DNA of 64,000 nt from contig JAJEKB010020892.1 of the NCBI GenBank assembly GCA_022393335.1, positions 770,159 through 834,158 on the forward strand, given 5' to 3'. Source of the DNA: Macrotrachela quadricornifera (taxonomy: Eukaryota; Rotifera; Eurotatoria; Philodinida; Philodinidae). Positions 1-12,760 of this stretch are shown in pieces. Under the pieces are notes generated by a model. The model was not told where the DNA came from. It saw only the letters and a list, made by a program, of their open reading frames with translations, and did not search any database. The translations under genes and the position numbers were made by a program. Within the stretch, counting starts at the first letter, position 1. The number at the start of each line of letters is the position of its first letter.

Positions 1-225
1 CACTCAAAAATCTCACATATAGTAACATGCCTCCATATTTGGAGCATGCATCCCATTGCACCAAAGCACTCAAAAATCTCACATATAGTGACATGCCTCT
101 GTATTTGGAGCATCCATCCCATTGCACCAAAAGCACTCAAAAATCTCATTGTACCAAAATATACTTCTACATTTGGAGCATCCATCTCATTGCTCTAAAA
201 ACACTCAAAAATCTCGATGCGCGCC
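1..225. repeat. Tandem repeat, 66-68 bp unit
   Basis: Units begin with CACTCAAAAATCTC at 1, 67, 134 and 202, giving periods of 66, 67 and 68 bp. Each carries a conserved TTTGGAGCAT segment and a CATTGCACCAAA-like segment. The array probably extends beyond the left edge of the window. Short open frames across it are by-products of the repeat. Confidence 0.9.
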
Positions 226-260
226 CCTCGGGGATTATGACATCCCTCATTTAGAATCTT

Positions 261-2300
261 CACGGAAAGGCGCATCGAATCGCACTAAAATTATATTCTT
301 TTTCCCGTAAAATTTATTGCTAATTGTATCGATAATGGTTTTTCGTCACGACCTCTAACGTATTATTTTTCATAGTTCTTTATCACTCGCTTCCTTTTTA
401 ACATAAAATCAAATCAAGTCTGGTATGGTTTGATATGCCTTTTCATGAGGATTCTAAATATGGTCTTGCATTGTAGTTTGGACCTTGATTTAGCAAAGAA
501 AACAAGGAAAAACCATTTATCAACGCAGTTTTCTAAATAATCGTATAGAAAAAGTACTGTTTTTCTAGCACCAAAAGTATTTTAAACATATCTCTCTCAA
601 AATAAAAGATAATTAGCAATATTTTTATATCAAAATGTTCAGAATCAAAAGCTCTAGAAACTGTGTTATATTAATATCGATGAGCAAATAATTTTTAATT
701 AAGACGGTTCTTCTGATGGATGATCTCTCATACTAGAAATGCAAAAAAATCACTGTTTGTTGAATTCTTTTTTTGATTCAAAAAAGCGAGAGCTCCTGCC
801 TAGCGCATCTTCTAGAGCAATTAATTCTCTACAAAATCCTATATATGACTCTGTTTGGGAATAAAATCTTTCTGTAACTTTTTACATCACAAAAGCATAC
901 ACTGGAATATCATGTATAACCTTAATGGATAAAACTAGAATATGGTCAAAACACAAATATATTATAGTCAAAAATTAGCTTGAGTTATGGGCTTTCAGAA
1001 TATATATAATGATTGATACCTTATTAATAGAGGTGGAAAAATCTTCTAATAATAAGAATTTGTAAAACCCAGATTTTTCGTATATTACCTAAAAATACGT
1101 ATAAAAATCGTGATCGCTATATATGGGCCGCTTAGAGAAATTTATAAAACTAACTTTAAATATTTTAACACTTTCATATGATCTACAAACCTGAAAGTTT
1201 CGTTCGATTTGGAGAAAGTTGTGTATGAAGTGAGTGAGATCCCATGGATTACCCCGTGCGTGATTACTATAATAATAAGCCTTGAAATTATTTATTTTGA
1301 AGTGCACTTTAATTATTCACTAAATATATGGAAAAGTGAAACAAAACTGTGAACGCACACTCTTTTTGAAACTCTCATCAAAAATGTTGTTAGAGGATTA
1401 GGATGAATTCATTGTCGATAAAATATCTTTGTAGCAATTAAAAGTTGACTGACAGTGTCTGACTCAGGTCGGGTCGGATCACAAAAGTTCTAAAAATTCC
1501 GAAGTTCACATAATAAAAGAAGCAAGTTTGGAGGAGATGATTATTTCTTTACTTGCAATATTGAGAGAATATCGTTTGATTTACTGAAAAAAATTCGCTT
1601 TTATTGGCTAAAAACTATCCTTTACCTCGGATTGGGTTGATTTGCGCTACTATAAGCTCGGGTCGAGTCGGGTCAGATTGAATTTTCCTGACCTCGATTC
1701 GAATCGGATCACAAAAAAAGCGAGCCGTGTCGAACACTGTTGATTTACGAAAGTGGTGTGAGACTGAAAGCGATATCGAAATAAAAGTCAACTTAGATGC
1801 TCGACTAAAAAAAGGAACCAGAGACTTGTGCTTACTTTCATTTGTAATTGTATGAAAGTCTAGAGTGTACAAGATTCTGATTTCTGCTGGATAAGAATTT
1901 TGTAGGCCTCCATATTACTCGAATGGATTCAATTGATCTAGACACGATGTCCATTCAAAGCTGGTCATATTAACAAGAAAAATTAACACATTCAATCCGA
2001 TTGAGTTTTCTTAGCAAATTTTTTCGAGATGTTCATTTTCATGGATTGTTAACTTCTAACAAATGCACATAATGACGTTTTCGTTATCGTCTACTGATTA
2101 TCTAGCGTTCTCTTCTTTATATCACAACATAATGAGTCATTTTTTTCTGACCATTAGAATAATCGCTCAAGTTACTTTTTCTTTCTTTTTTATGTTATAC
2201 GAAGCATGTGCAAAAAAAAAGAAAGAAGTCTTCAACGTTTTTCTCCCTTATTCTTTTCTCTCTGTCGTCTTGTATATAAATACGACCGAAGTTTTGGAAC
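261..2300. other. Non-coding stretch with repeat debris
   Basis: I see no gene here. Two patches at about 1467-1490 and 1650-1712 share GGTCGGGTC and ATCGGATCACAAAA motifs, which suggests fragments of one dispersed repeat. The rest is AT-rich and unassigned. Confidence 0.5.
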
Positions 2301-2306
2301 AGTTCA

Positions 2307-2848
2307 CATGCCGTTTGAAGAAACCGATACAGAAGATAATGCTAGCTCACTTAGTGAAGTGAGTTCTCTGGATGAGAATTTTGATCGAATACATCTTGAA
2401 TCTGACAGTTCTGATGAAGATGTTACTGATAAGAAGAAAACTACACGGAAGGCAAAGCGATCATCCTGCAGTTTCATGAAAGTCTTGTCTGGTCTTCCCT
2501 GCTTCGCACGCCAACCGATAAGCTAAAACCTGGTCCGAGACTACAATCAACAAGTCATTCGGAGCGCACCACTCACTCATCACAAACTCGAAGAAAAGAA
2601 AGGATCTGACCGCAATGTTCGAAGACGCTGCGTTGATTGCTACGAGAAAAACAGGGAGCAATAATCAAAAGAAGCGTGTTATTCAACAGCAAAAAGAAGA
2701 AAAACTTTTTGTTCCGACTGTAATAAATGATTTTGAAAATAGCGAAGGCAAAGCAGATCGCACATTATGTGTAATCTTCTGTCTAAGAATAAAAAAAGCG
2801 TTTTTTTTATTAAATGTCTTGCTAAAATATAGTGGGATCCATCGGTAG
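2307..2848 (+). pseudogene. Possible broken acidic/basic ORF, unrecognised
   Basis: From an ATG at about 2307 the frame encodes a Ser/Glu/Asp-rich stretch (contains ESDSSDEDV) followed by a Lys/Arg-rich stretch (KKKTTRKAKR), and stops at 2526. A second frame at 2615-2848 is also Lys/Gln rich. Acidic-then-basic N-termini of this kind are common in transposon proteins and some nuclear proteins, but no catalytic domain can be recognised. It may be a decayed transposon gene or chance coding. The assignment is weak. Confidence 0.2.
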
Positions 2849-2849
2849 C

Positions 2850-4650
2850 CCCTATCGAGTTCAACGGGTTAAGTTGAATCTCTGATAAAAACTTTATAGA
2901 CAATGATCGAAACTTTACAGTTTCACACAGCCAAACTTATGATCAATGATGTAATTGTGTGTGATGCGAAATATTATGGATAACATTTTATGACATGCCC
3001 AAAGTGGTGAACTGGGCATCCTAGATACCACTGACACCGAGCCCGAGTTCAAACCCAAACGTTTGGGCTCAGTGCATACCTAATTCTAATCATTGTATGG
3101 GTTAATAAAGGTTAGATATTATCAGATGATCTTAATCCTTATTTCGTTCATATCTGTGTCAAATCTCATGGAATCGAGCTGAAAATTTTACCACAGCCTC
3201 TTCACTTCAACTCTAGCATACGTTTCAAATTTCAGCTGATCTGAACGTCATTGGGTTGGAATCGATTTTTGAGGAGGAGGCCTTAGTCACATAAATGTGT
3301 AGTCATATACTGATATGGAAAAATGTCATTGTCTTCACTGAGAAAGTTAGTGAAATGATGTTTGCTCCTATAAAATTATATTTTTACTAATTAAAATTCG
3401 AATAGTTAATGTTAAAAATCACGCTAACTTAGAAGAATATATATTTCTTGTTATCGATCAATTAGTTTGTACTTTTTTTATTACATGGAAAATCTTAGTA
3501 ATAATAGTGAAAAAACTGATTCAGTTTTGGTTACGTCAAACATCCAACTTATTTGATCAACATTTTTATTATCATTTTACAAGAGACATATTTCAGTTAT
3601 TCTCGAATCTTTAAGTATGTTTTCGGCTATAAATAGGCTTTAGTAAAACCAAAGAAAGTCTAAAAGCGTTTGTCTTCATGATTCTTCTCTTCCGAAATAT
3701 AACCAAGTCTATGTAAATATAAAACACTTTTAAGGATTTTTTTAAGATTTTGATATATAAAAAAGGGAAATGTTCGAGAGGGAATACCTCGGTCTTAAAT
3801 CTTTTTTATTTCTCTGATACCAGTCTAATGACTTTCTGAAATTTGAATAGATTAATACTTATGACTGACTTTCTTAAGTATAGTTAACGTTCGAAGGCTT
3901 TGTAAAGGTAGTGAAACAAATGTTAGAAAGTCTGTTTTTAATGCGATATGCTTAATCATATCTTGGAAACACAGAGTATTGGTCACTAACACTTCTAGGG
4001 AAGAGCGCAAAGTAAGGGGTGGGGCGTCACACCCTCTGCTTTCAGGTTTTTCTCAATATCTCTGAAACCTGAGGTGATAGACATGAATTTAAGACCCCTT
4101 CCCACTTTAAAATTTATTATTGTTTTGGATGATTCAATCTTACAGAGATTTTTCAGAGGAGATGTATCTTGGACAAGATGTGTTGCAGTAAAAATTTCAG
4201 TTCGAAATATTGAACTTCCAAAGTTTTATCTCGAAATTAAGAATCAAAACGTGGGTGTTCGTGCATCCCAAAATTCTCAGCCATTTGAAATGCTAGAAAG
4301 CTCGTACTTTGTAAAGCATATATATTTGTTCTTTCTTAAAACAAAATTTCAAAATAATCGTCCGGAACATATTGTCAAAAGAGAAATGGCGTCTAACAAT
4401 TCTACAACAGGCCGATTAGTTTCATGATATTTTCTGTGTTTAAATCCTTGTACTAGAAAGATGTAGTAACTCGCAAGACAATATTACGTCGTTGTGATCA
4501 TATAGAAGATAATATTTATCAAACAAGACTTTATTTTGATCTATGTTTTCATGTATAACATATTTTGTTGAATTTTTGAGTTTGAAAACATCATTATAGG
4601 ATTATGTTTTTTTAAAACGTAATTATCGTTCTTATATATCTTCATATTTC
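2850..4650. other. No supported gene; unassigned AT-rich DNA
   Basis: One 117-residue open frame (4074-4427 +) lies here, but it has no family resemblance, no obvious domain and no support from splice or promoter signals. I treat the stretch as non-coding. Confidence 0.4.
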
Positions 4651-4657
4651 AAAAAAT

Positions 4658-7218
4658 TTATTTTCTAAAAAGCTGATTGATTCGTTTCAAAAGAAAAATA
4701 ATAATATGAGGATTAAAATGTGTTCCGTGAGATCGAATTATTTTTTTTCCAAGCCAAATAGAAACTGTTTTATAACGTTTATCACAGATTGTATTAATGG
4801 TATTATCAGCAAGCCAGCTCATGATTTTCATAGATAATTCTTTATCTTCAAAATTTAATAACAATGTTGACAGATTTTTACATCGATCGAGAATAATTTT
4901 TATTTGATTTAAATCATCTATTGATATTTCTAAATGTTTAACATGACGTGGAAGAATTGAATAAATATTTTTTCTAATTTCATCTGATTTATGTATGAAA
5001 GTGTTATGAATAATTAGTGAAGATAGATTGTGAGCTTGTTCCATAAACTTTCTTATATCTGTCCATATACTTTGATTACCTACATTACAATATATGGTTA
5101 TGATTTCTATTTGAGTTATTTGTGAAATATTAATAAATATGGAAAGTGGTTGTAGTGAAAATAATGGCCAATCTTCACAAAAATAAAGATAAATTTCTTT
5201 CACTCTAGGAAATAATGGATGATTTGTTGTTCTTGTTATTACCTGAAAATAATCAAATATTAAAATAGTTTCTTCAAATATTCCAATTTATTTTATCTAC
5301 ATATATTCATTGTATTGTTTACTGTTCATTATTATACTTGGAAATTCTACTTTTAATTTAAGTAACAATTGTAGAAAAGAATATTTAAAATCATTGTCAA
5401 TACAGTTTATTTCCTCTGCTGAAAGGAGGGTATATATAGAGTGAGTTAAGTGCGTTCTTAAACTGTATATTTGTTATAGTTTCCTATCAAGTTTGACCAA
5501 AAGTAATCGAGATTAAAGAACTCGAGTCTGACATCAGTTTTTTTTTAAGTCTTTTTTGATATTTCGTCTACGAGAAAATCAACTATGTTGTTAGAATTCG
5601 ATAAATGATTATGATCGATGAGGAATGTTAGTCATGAATTAGCTTTTCAAATTCATCGTGATTGTACGTGAATCTTTCACCCTTCAATGCTGAAAAGAAA
5701 AGCTTTCATATTTTTTTCTTCAAACAATCATCGAGAGTAATCAAGTGAACATCATTTTACATATAACAGAATGTCATTGGTTTTGGACATAGAATGAAAG
5801 TCAACTTATTCGTTGGTTTCGAATGGAAAATATAGTGTGGGGGTGTCGATAGAAACAGCTAGACGTGTATTTGGAGAGTTAATTCAAAGATAAGATTTGA
5901 GTATCTGAAAATGAAGGGAAGAATAAAATTTGTCCTGTAGATTACACTGTTACGTAAAGTTTCAATATCTTCGATTACGAACCAACTTAATATAAACAAT
6001 GTCTTTCTATCTTTTATCAAATCTAATTTTTGAAATCGATTAACATACTTTTTCTTGCATATCAACAGCTAGTGCTTTGTTTAAATTCAAAGTTAATGAA
6101 TTGATATTATTCATTATTGATAGATCATTGTTTATCATAACAGAACAAGTAGATAATAAGATTTTTTCCGATTTTGGCATGTAACGCATAGAAGATTGAC
6201 ATAGTGGTATTGAATAAAGACACATTATATGTGGAAATTTCGTATCACATTCACAATTTATAAACCATTTTTTGTATTCAATCCAGAATAATGTTTTAAA
6301 TGAAGTAATAATTAACTCAATATCTTTTAAAGATGGTGCAGTTGATCTCCATACATAACAATAAAATTCAAATTTATCTAATTGATGTAAATTAATTTGA
6401 ATAAATTCTTCCCATTGTTTTCCATCTAATATTCCTTTTCCATTAATTAATTTAAAATGATAAATTGATGGTGTTAATAAAAGAAATGATTTTAATTCAT
6501 CAATATTTACATCAACATCTTTAATAGTTAATGATTTTATTTGATGAAAATATATTGAAGATAAATTTTTAATTATTCCTTTTGGAATATCTTTCATAAT
6601 AAGTCTATGTAAATTAGATGAATATTGAAGTATTTTACAGAGATCATCTATATTAATATAACTATTTATTGTCAAAGATTGAATTGTAGAATTCAATGGC
6701 CAAAAAATATTTCGCATTCTTCCAGGGTCTATATTGAATTCTAATTTACGAAGATTTATTGTTGCAATTATTGATGAAAGAAGATATGAAGTTGTTTCTA
6801 TTAATGTTTTATCATATTTTCTAATATTAAATGAAAATGAAATAAGTTTATTAAATTTCATATGTTTTAAAATAAAATTTAATTGTAATTCATCAATATT
6901 AATAAGAGTTAAAGAATTTAACCGAGTAAATTGTTCAAGATGAATAAGATTAATAAATAAATCTATTCGATTTGATGTTTGATTATCATTATAAAGTTTT
7001 AATGAAATTATATTTTGAAGATTAATTAATCGACATATAACATAAAAATTTTCTTTTGAAATTAATTTTAAATCTAAATCATATCGATCATAACTGTTAA
7101 CAATTGATCGAAATAATTTTGATACTAATCGAATTGAACAATATATTGTTTCGATATCAAGATTATCAAAAATACGATGAAATAATTCTACTGGTAATTT
7201 TTCAATGAATGAATTCAT
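4658..7218 (-). CDS. F-box protein, two exons
   Basis: Gene model: complement(4658..5242, 6049..7218), 584 aa. Residues about 5-50 form an F-box (EKLPVELFHRIFDNL, then a Leu/Ile-rich helix with SKLF), the segment that binds Skp1 in SCF ubiquitin ligases. The rest is a Leu/Ile/Asn-rich substrate-side domain with LRR-like spacing (phrases such as LNSLTLINI, LTINSYINI, SLTIKDVDV). Exon 1 ends at a GTATGT donor and exon 2 follows a TTTTCAG acceptor. Both ends are phase 0, and the joined length is a multiple of three with no internal stop. The 806 bp intron is far longer than the 50-65 bp introns elsewhere in the window, so it may hold an insertion. The ATG is the first in frame, 8 residues before the F-box. 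The substrate is unknown. Family call is good; the splice model is probable. Confidence 0.8.
5243..6048 (-). other. Long intron of the F-box gene
   Basis: The intron runs from donor GTATGT to acceptor TTTTCAG. I see no recognisable coding domain inside it; the 68-residue open frame overlapping its 5' part is read-through of exon 1. Its length compared with other introns here suggests an old insertion, but I could not define ends. Confidence 0.45.
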
Positions 7219-7807
7219 AGTATTTGTTATCCAAGCGACGACAGAAATGTTTTAAATGATGTAACTCACAAACTTATGAATATTTATGTTACTATCACAT
7301 AACAACTTTTTTCTTGTTTCTTATGCAAACTAAGATATGAAACAAAGGAAAAAAACTACTACTAGCTTTTCTTAGTCATATTATAAATAGATAAGAAATA
7401 ACTAAATTCAATTAGGTGAGATACCATTCTTTGTCAGAAATTTTTTCGAAGATATTTTCATCAGTTTTATTGTTGATTTTGTATATTTTTCATCTATAAC
7501 TGATTACAAAAAAAGAATTTCGTGAGATATGATGTAATCAATTTCTCGGAGAAACATAACAGATGTTTTTAATGCTAATTGAAATAAGTTTCAGCGATTG
7601 ATTTAAAAAAACAAAGAGAACTCATAAACATAAGATGTAAAAATAAATAAGAGAGAAATTAACTGCATTCATTACGAGTTGTGACTTATCTTTTGACAGA
7701 AGTCAAGTTGCTATTTGTTTATGTAAGTGTTCTTTTACAACGTTAATGTTCACAACAAAATATGAGTTGACCAGGGTAGGACTAATCGAATGAAATACTC
7801 GCATCCC

Positions 7808-8015
7808 TTAAAATGTTGACATACTGATGTTGATAAGATCATCAGAAAGATTCTCGTAATTGTTATCACCGTTATCTGAGTCTTCATAACAAATATCATT
7901 CTCGGTAATCTCTTCCTCTTCATCAGAACTGCCACTGTATGAATTCCAATCGAACTCGGGATCGTATTCTCTAAGACAAGAGTAATCAACTATTCGTGAT
8001 TTTATAAGATGAAGC
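7808..8015 (-). pseudogene. Short acidic coding fragment without an ATG
   Basis: The minus-strand frame ending at TAA 7808-7810 is open for about 65 codons back to an in-frame TAG. It encodes a protein-like, strongly acidic stretch (YDPEFDWNSYSGSSDEEEE, then YEDSDNGDNNYENL). It looks like the N-terminal region of a transposon or nuclear protein, perhaps an exon or relic. No flanking domain was found. Confidence 0.25.
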
Positions 8016-8029
8016 TAAGCTGATTGAGA

Positions 8030-9130
8030 CATTTTTTTCTAATAATAAGAGTTAATCTTGTTTGCAAACATTCGTATCAACTATTAAACGATACAAATCG
8101 GAATATGCACATAGAATAGTATTTTCAATCGATTCAAATGAAAACGATACAATATAAGATGATAAGATCATTGTTTAGGATGACGTGCAAATATAAACTT
8201 TGCATTTGCACCATTATTGTTATTTCGATATTTTGCAGAATTTAAAAAAAGATAATTTTTTTACTCGTTGAATAAATTCATAAATACTAAAATTAATAAT
8301 AGACGAAAAAGTTCCAGACATAGCATGGTATAAATGAAATGTATTTTCACAGAATTGAGAGTTAAATATTGATTCATTCAGGCGTTTTGATGGTGAATGA
8401 TGTTGAATTACGAGTATACCAAGTTAAATGAGCGTGTGACTATTTATTTCCATCGAAAATAACGATGGGAGAATAATAAGACAAAAGTTACTAAATAAAA
8501 GGTTTGTGTAAACTTAACTTGAAAAGATAAAAATATATAGGAAAAAAGGAATATTGCAAATCTGTCTTCGTTCTGCCGTGTATTTACACTAGAGAATGAA
8601 TATGAGACAACAGAACAGAAAGAAAATCTGGATAATAAAAAAATTATCTTTTGTTCATTATTTTTCTCTCTAGTTTTTTTCCGTTCAAAGGATACTTATT
8701 GCACTGATATAGTTTATCGTGACTCGAGAATTTGGTAATAAGCATTTTTGTTACTGCTATAAAACACTGTATTCGACGATTATCAATGATTGCTTTGATT
8801 GCAATCAGTTATTTCTCCCTTGATCGCATGAAGTTTTTTCGTCTTTTTGAAATAAAATCTGCACAATTAAAATAAGCTTTACTGTGTAGATTGTAAAGCT
8901 TTTTACATTGCGTCTTTTGATATATTTTTTTTATTATAATCCATTTAACAATTAAAATATGAGATACAAAATGCGAACATTCATTATCAGTCAACCGTTA
9001 CTTCCTATGTGTTTTTTTTCTCATTCATAAAAGCATTACTCTTCAATTATAATACATGGAGAAAAATAACGATAATATCACGCATCATTAATCGATATTG
9101 CTATCGCTTTATTTCATAGGTTTTTCTTTC
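8030..9130. other. Intergenic, nothing recognised
   Basis: AT-rich spacer upstream of the ART/TPR pair. A 61-residue minus-strand open frame at 8809-8994 has no features and is not accepted. Confidence 0.4.
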
Positions 9131-9142
9131 TATATATAAAAG
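9131..9142 (+). promoter_or_regulatory. TATA-like box upstream of the first ART/TPR gene
   Basis: TATATATAAAAG lies 37-48 bp before the ATG at 9179. This would put the transcription start only about 10-20 bp upstream of the ATG. Such motifs are common by chance in AT-rich DNA, so this is a suggestion only. Confidence 0.3.
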
Positions 9143-9178
9143 TAATTTTGATCATATTTAAGTTTTAATACTTAAAAA

Positions 9179-11989
9179 ATGGTTTTCATTATTCTACACT
9201 CAGATGAAGAGTTTATTATTCGTCTGACAGACTTGCATTGGCAATATTTATTACTCCCATCATTCGATTTTCAACAATCAATAATGAAAAGTATATATGA
9301 GAAATATCCATTATCCCTATGGATTCAAATCATTTGCTTAAATGAAATTACTAATCAAGAAATTATTGATCAGTTTTTATATGAAGATTCAACATCTTTG
9401 GTTGATATAATCAATCAAGCTTTGGAAAGCGAAAATTTTCTTAATATATTGAATTGTCGCTGTCTAATTCGTGAATTGTATTCACAAATGTATAAGGAAT
9501 GGCATTTACAGTATTGTATTATTGATATGGAGAATTCTTCTGAAATAGCTACTAATCTAGTGGCATATTATATTGATAATACTTCTATTGATCAATTAAG
9601 ATTATTTGAAGGATATATTGGTAAGAAATTAATAATCAACAAATTTTTGTTATTAAATGAAAATATCGATGTTGCTTTGAATAATATTAATAGTACATCT
9701 AAAGTGAAATCAATTTTATTTGAGATAAATATTAATACCAAACTAGTAACGAAACCATACGTTAGAATATTGAATCAACAGATATTAATTGCACCATGTG
9801 CAATTTACTTTATTGAATCTATAATTTATAATTCACAAATTAATCATTGGCAAATTAAATTAAATCTATGTAGTCAAGATGATAGTGATATATACGATTA
9901 TTTGCAAGTTCTTCCTAAAACAGATTATATTACAGATACATATATTTATGGTTGGACATTGTATCTATTTGAAGAATATCAATTGGTAATTGATTTTCTT
10001 TTTGATCAATTAAAGGTCTATCCAAATATCGATTATGGTTACGTAGGACTCTTACAATTGCTTGGTGATGCTCTATTATATACATCTATCGATAATACAT
10101 CATCTTCATTATTTATTATATCGTTAATATTAAAAACATGCAAATTACTGCATAATGTTAATATTATCGATAGGATACTTGCATCTGTCTATTTAACACT
10201 AGGAAATATATTTCGACGACAAAATTTATTTACTAAAGCCCTTTTTTACTATGAAAAATCGAAAAATAAAATGAAATCTGATGATGCGTTTGGAAACTAT
10301 GGTATGCATATATTTCTTAATATTAGTTATATTCAAGAAATGATGCATAAATATATAAATGCTCTGAATCGTTATCAAGCTTTTAGTAAATATCTTACAG
10401 AATGTTTATATATTCCCAAGACCAATTTAATTTTTAAAAAACATGCAAAAAATATTGGACGAATTCAATGTAAACTATTTTTCAACCAATTGAAAAGAAT
10501 AGAAATTCGCTACGAACAAAATGCTTTTGCAATTTTCTGTCTACCTGATTTAAGTTTATTACCCAATTTAAACAAAATAACGAAGTACAGAGAAATTCCG
10601 TATAGAAATCTTCTTGAATTGCTTGTTAAACATTATTATCGATCAACAGTATTCGATTCTCGAATTGTTGCTGCACTTTACACTGCAATTTCGAACGAAT
10701 ATATACAAAATGGAAAAATCCAAAGTGCAATAAATAGTCGAAAGATGGCTATTAATATACGTTTAAAAAATTTATCATTTACCACTAATCTTCTACTAAT
10801 GGATTATTATTCGATTGCTGTTTACTATTATATATGTCATATGAATGGGAAACATAATATAGGAATTGATAAACGCTATTTAAAATATGCCGATTATTAT
10901 ATTAAAAAAACAATGCAAATGCAAAAGAATATATTATCATGTGATCATATTTTTTTAGCCGAATCGTATAATGTTCAAGCTGTAATCTATTTTGATTATC
11001 AAAAATATAATTTAGCATTAATTTATTTTACTCAAACACTAAAAATTTATTTGACATGGATTACCGATGATCACGGAAGAATTTCTCTTTTATATAAATC
11101 AATTGGTATTGTTTATTTACATAAAAAAAATTATGTGAAAGCTATTGAATATTTTCAAAGAGCATTAATTAATGTAAATAATATAGCGTATAGTTCAGAT
11201 CGTAATTTAATTCAAATTTATAAACTTTTAACTCTTGCATATTATCATCTTCATGATACGGATAAAGCATTTGAGCAAATGAAAACTTTAATTAGTGTTT
11301 ATCGAGAAAAGATGTTGGATAAAAACGATCCAACGACTGAATTTTTGGAATATTCTATTGAAAATAATCCACAAATTACATTTCATCAGTTATATCAACA
11401 AACTGCTGGTCTAATTCATCCGAATTATCATCAAACTTTACGTTTATTGAAATTTGACTTTGAATCTCTGTTTTTATCAGCATGCCATATCTATATCCCA
11501 TTATATATCTGTGTATATGATGAATATTTATTTAAAAGCGATGTTTATTTTCTTTCTCTAAATGATACAAACGAAGATATTGCACTAGTTAATCGAATAC
11601 GTAATTATTCTCAAGCTAACTACTTTATTTGTTATAAAGTCTTCAGTACTATCACTGAACTTTGCCAGTACATCCAGTTAATTAGTGAAGAGGATGGTGA
11701 AAAAATTCGAAGTATAGCTCTAATTATTCCTACAAGATTGTTTGATATTATTCAACACCAGATTCCAATACAGAAAAACTTAAAAATATTTAATATAGAT
11801 GAAAACTTCATCACTGATATCGATCTCCAACAGTTAGTAAATATGATAGATAAATGGTTAAAAATACAGTTTGGAGAATTTAAACAATTTATTCAATGCG
11901 AAGATTTTGCTGATATAAATACCGATCAAAATACTATTAAAGACCATGGTGATAGTATGAAAAACACAGAAGGTAATCTTCACAACTAA
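9179..11989 (+). CDS. TPR protein with decayed ADP-ribosyltransferase-like domain
   Basis: Single exon, 936 aa, ATG start. Residues about 30-230 align in outline with the mono-ADP-ribosyltransferase (ART) domain of the next gene, but the catalytic signature is gone. The YRG position reads FEG (about 144), the STS strand reads KFLLLNEN, and no E-x-E is present near 200-215. Residues about 255-740 are tetratricopeptide-like helices (for example AESYNVQAVIYFDYQKYNLA and SIGIVYLHKKNYVKAIEYF). Residues about 815-910 (from TELCQYIQLIS) resemble the N-terminal receiver-like region of the neighbouring gene, so that module sits at the opposite end here. The protein is probably cytosolic, with no signal peptide. 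A catalytically dead scaffold or regulator is inferred; the long open frame argues against a simple pseudogene. Confidence 0.75.
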   Translation: MVFIILHSDEEFIIRLTDLHWQYLLLPSFDFQQSIMKSIYEKYPLSLWIQIICLNEITNQEIIDQFLYEDSTSLVDIINQALESENFLNILNCRCLIRELYSQMYKEWHLQYCIIDMENSSEIATNLVAYYIDNTSIDQLRLFEGYIGKKLIINKFLLLNENIDVALNNINSTSKVKSILFEININTKLVTKPYVRILNQQILIAPCAIYFIESIIYNSQINHWQIKLNLCSQDDSDIYDYLQVLPKTDYITDTYIYGWTLYLFEEYQLVIDFLFDQLKVYPNIDYGYVGLLQLLGDALLYTSIDNTSSSLFIISLILKTCKLLHNVNIIDRILASVYLTLGNIFRRQNLFTKALFYYEKSKNKMKSDDAFGNYGMHIFLNISYIQEMMHKYINALNRYQAFSKYLTECLYIPKTNLIFKKHAKNIGRIQCKLFFNQLKRIEIRYEQNAFAIFCLPDLSLLPNLNKITKYREIPYRNLLELLVKHYYRSTVFDSRIVAALYTAISNEYIQNGKIQSAINSRKMAINIRLKNLSFTTNLLLMDYYSIAVYYYICHMNGKHNIGIDKRYLKYADYYIKKTMQMQKNILSCDHIFLAESYNVQAVIYFDYQKYNLALIYFTQTLKIYLTWITDDHGRISLLYKSIGIVYLHKKNYVKAIEYFQRALINVNNIAYSSDRNLIQIYKLLTLAYYHLHDTDKAFEQMKTLISVYREKMLDKNDPTTEFLEYSIENNPQITFHQLYQQTAGLIHPNYHQTLRLLKFDFESLFLSACHIYIPLYICVYDEYLFKSDVYFLSLNDTNEDIALVNRIRNYSQANYFICYKVFSTITELCQYIQLISEEDGEKIRSIALIIPTRLFDIIQHQIPIQKNLKIFNIDENFITDIDLQQLVNMIDKWLKIQFGEFKQFIQCEDFADINTDQNTIKDHGDSMKNTEGNLHN

Positions 11990-12760
11990 TGAAAAATATT
12001 CTAAAGAAATTCAAATGTTTCTAAGATATATTCTAGAGTTGAAACTATTGATAGAGTTAAGGAAACAGGTTTTACTCATTTAAAATAGTTTCTATTGACT
12101 AAAACTACCGTTTATCACATTGAAACGTGCTATTTTATGCAAGCGATAATCCAACACAAAAATAGCATTTCGATATTATATCTAAAAAATATAATATTTC
12201 CGTTTGTTAACCCATGATTCGATATAAGTCATCAATTATAAACCTTCTGTGCAATTCCTGAAATACTCATAGTATATATACTTCTGGAAAGAAAAGTTAG
12301 TCACTATATTTGACCTCTTTTTATACCTGAAAACAGCTTATTAGGAAAGTAATTATGTCATTCGTCAGCACTTGGAATTCTCTATCATCCTATATGAATT
12401 TATATTTACTCACGGTTGCTCGCCAACATAATTTTTTTAAAAAAGATAATTCTGTAGTGGTAAAAAATTAAAAAAAACTAATTTTAATAATAATAACAAA
12501 GTTAAGTCAGTAGTTACCGGGATATAAATTTTTGGAATTTATTAGGATTTTTTAATTAATCTCGCACTATCATGAGAATGAGAACGGAGGCAATGGTGAG
12601 AATGCATAATAATCTTGATATAGTTCATAAATCCCGCTAGCTAGCTTCTCGAATATTTTTACATATTGAACGCGTTTCAAAAGTCTCAATAGTGTTCGAC
12701 TATGGGAGATTTTACTCTATCTGTGTGATAGATAAGGAAAGAAAGAAATATCGAACTTAT
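11990..12760 (+). other. Intergenic spacer between the two ART/TPR genes
   Basis: No coding domain is seen. In-frame codons continue upstream of the next gene's first ATG to a GTG at 12692, but these are probably 5' untranslated. Confidence 0.45.

Noticed and set aside
27..310. Two overlapping open frames at the left edge
   Set aside because: They read through the 66-68 bp tandem repeat and show repeat-driven peptides only.
4074..4427. 117-residue plus-strand open frame
   Set aside because: No domain, no homology I recognise and no neighbouring exon; it lies in repeat-like DNA.
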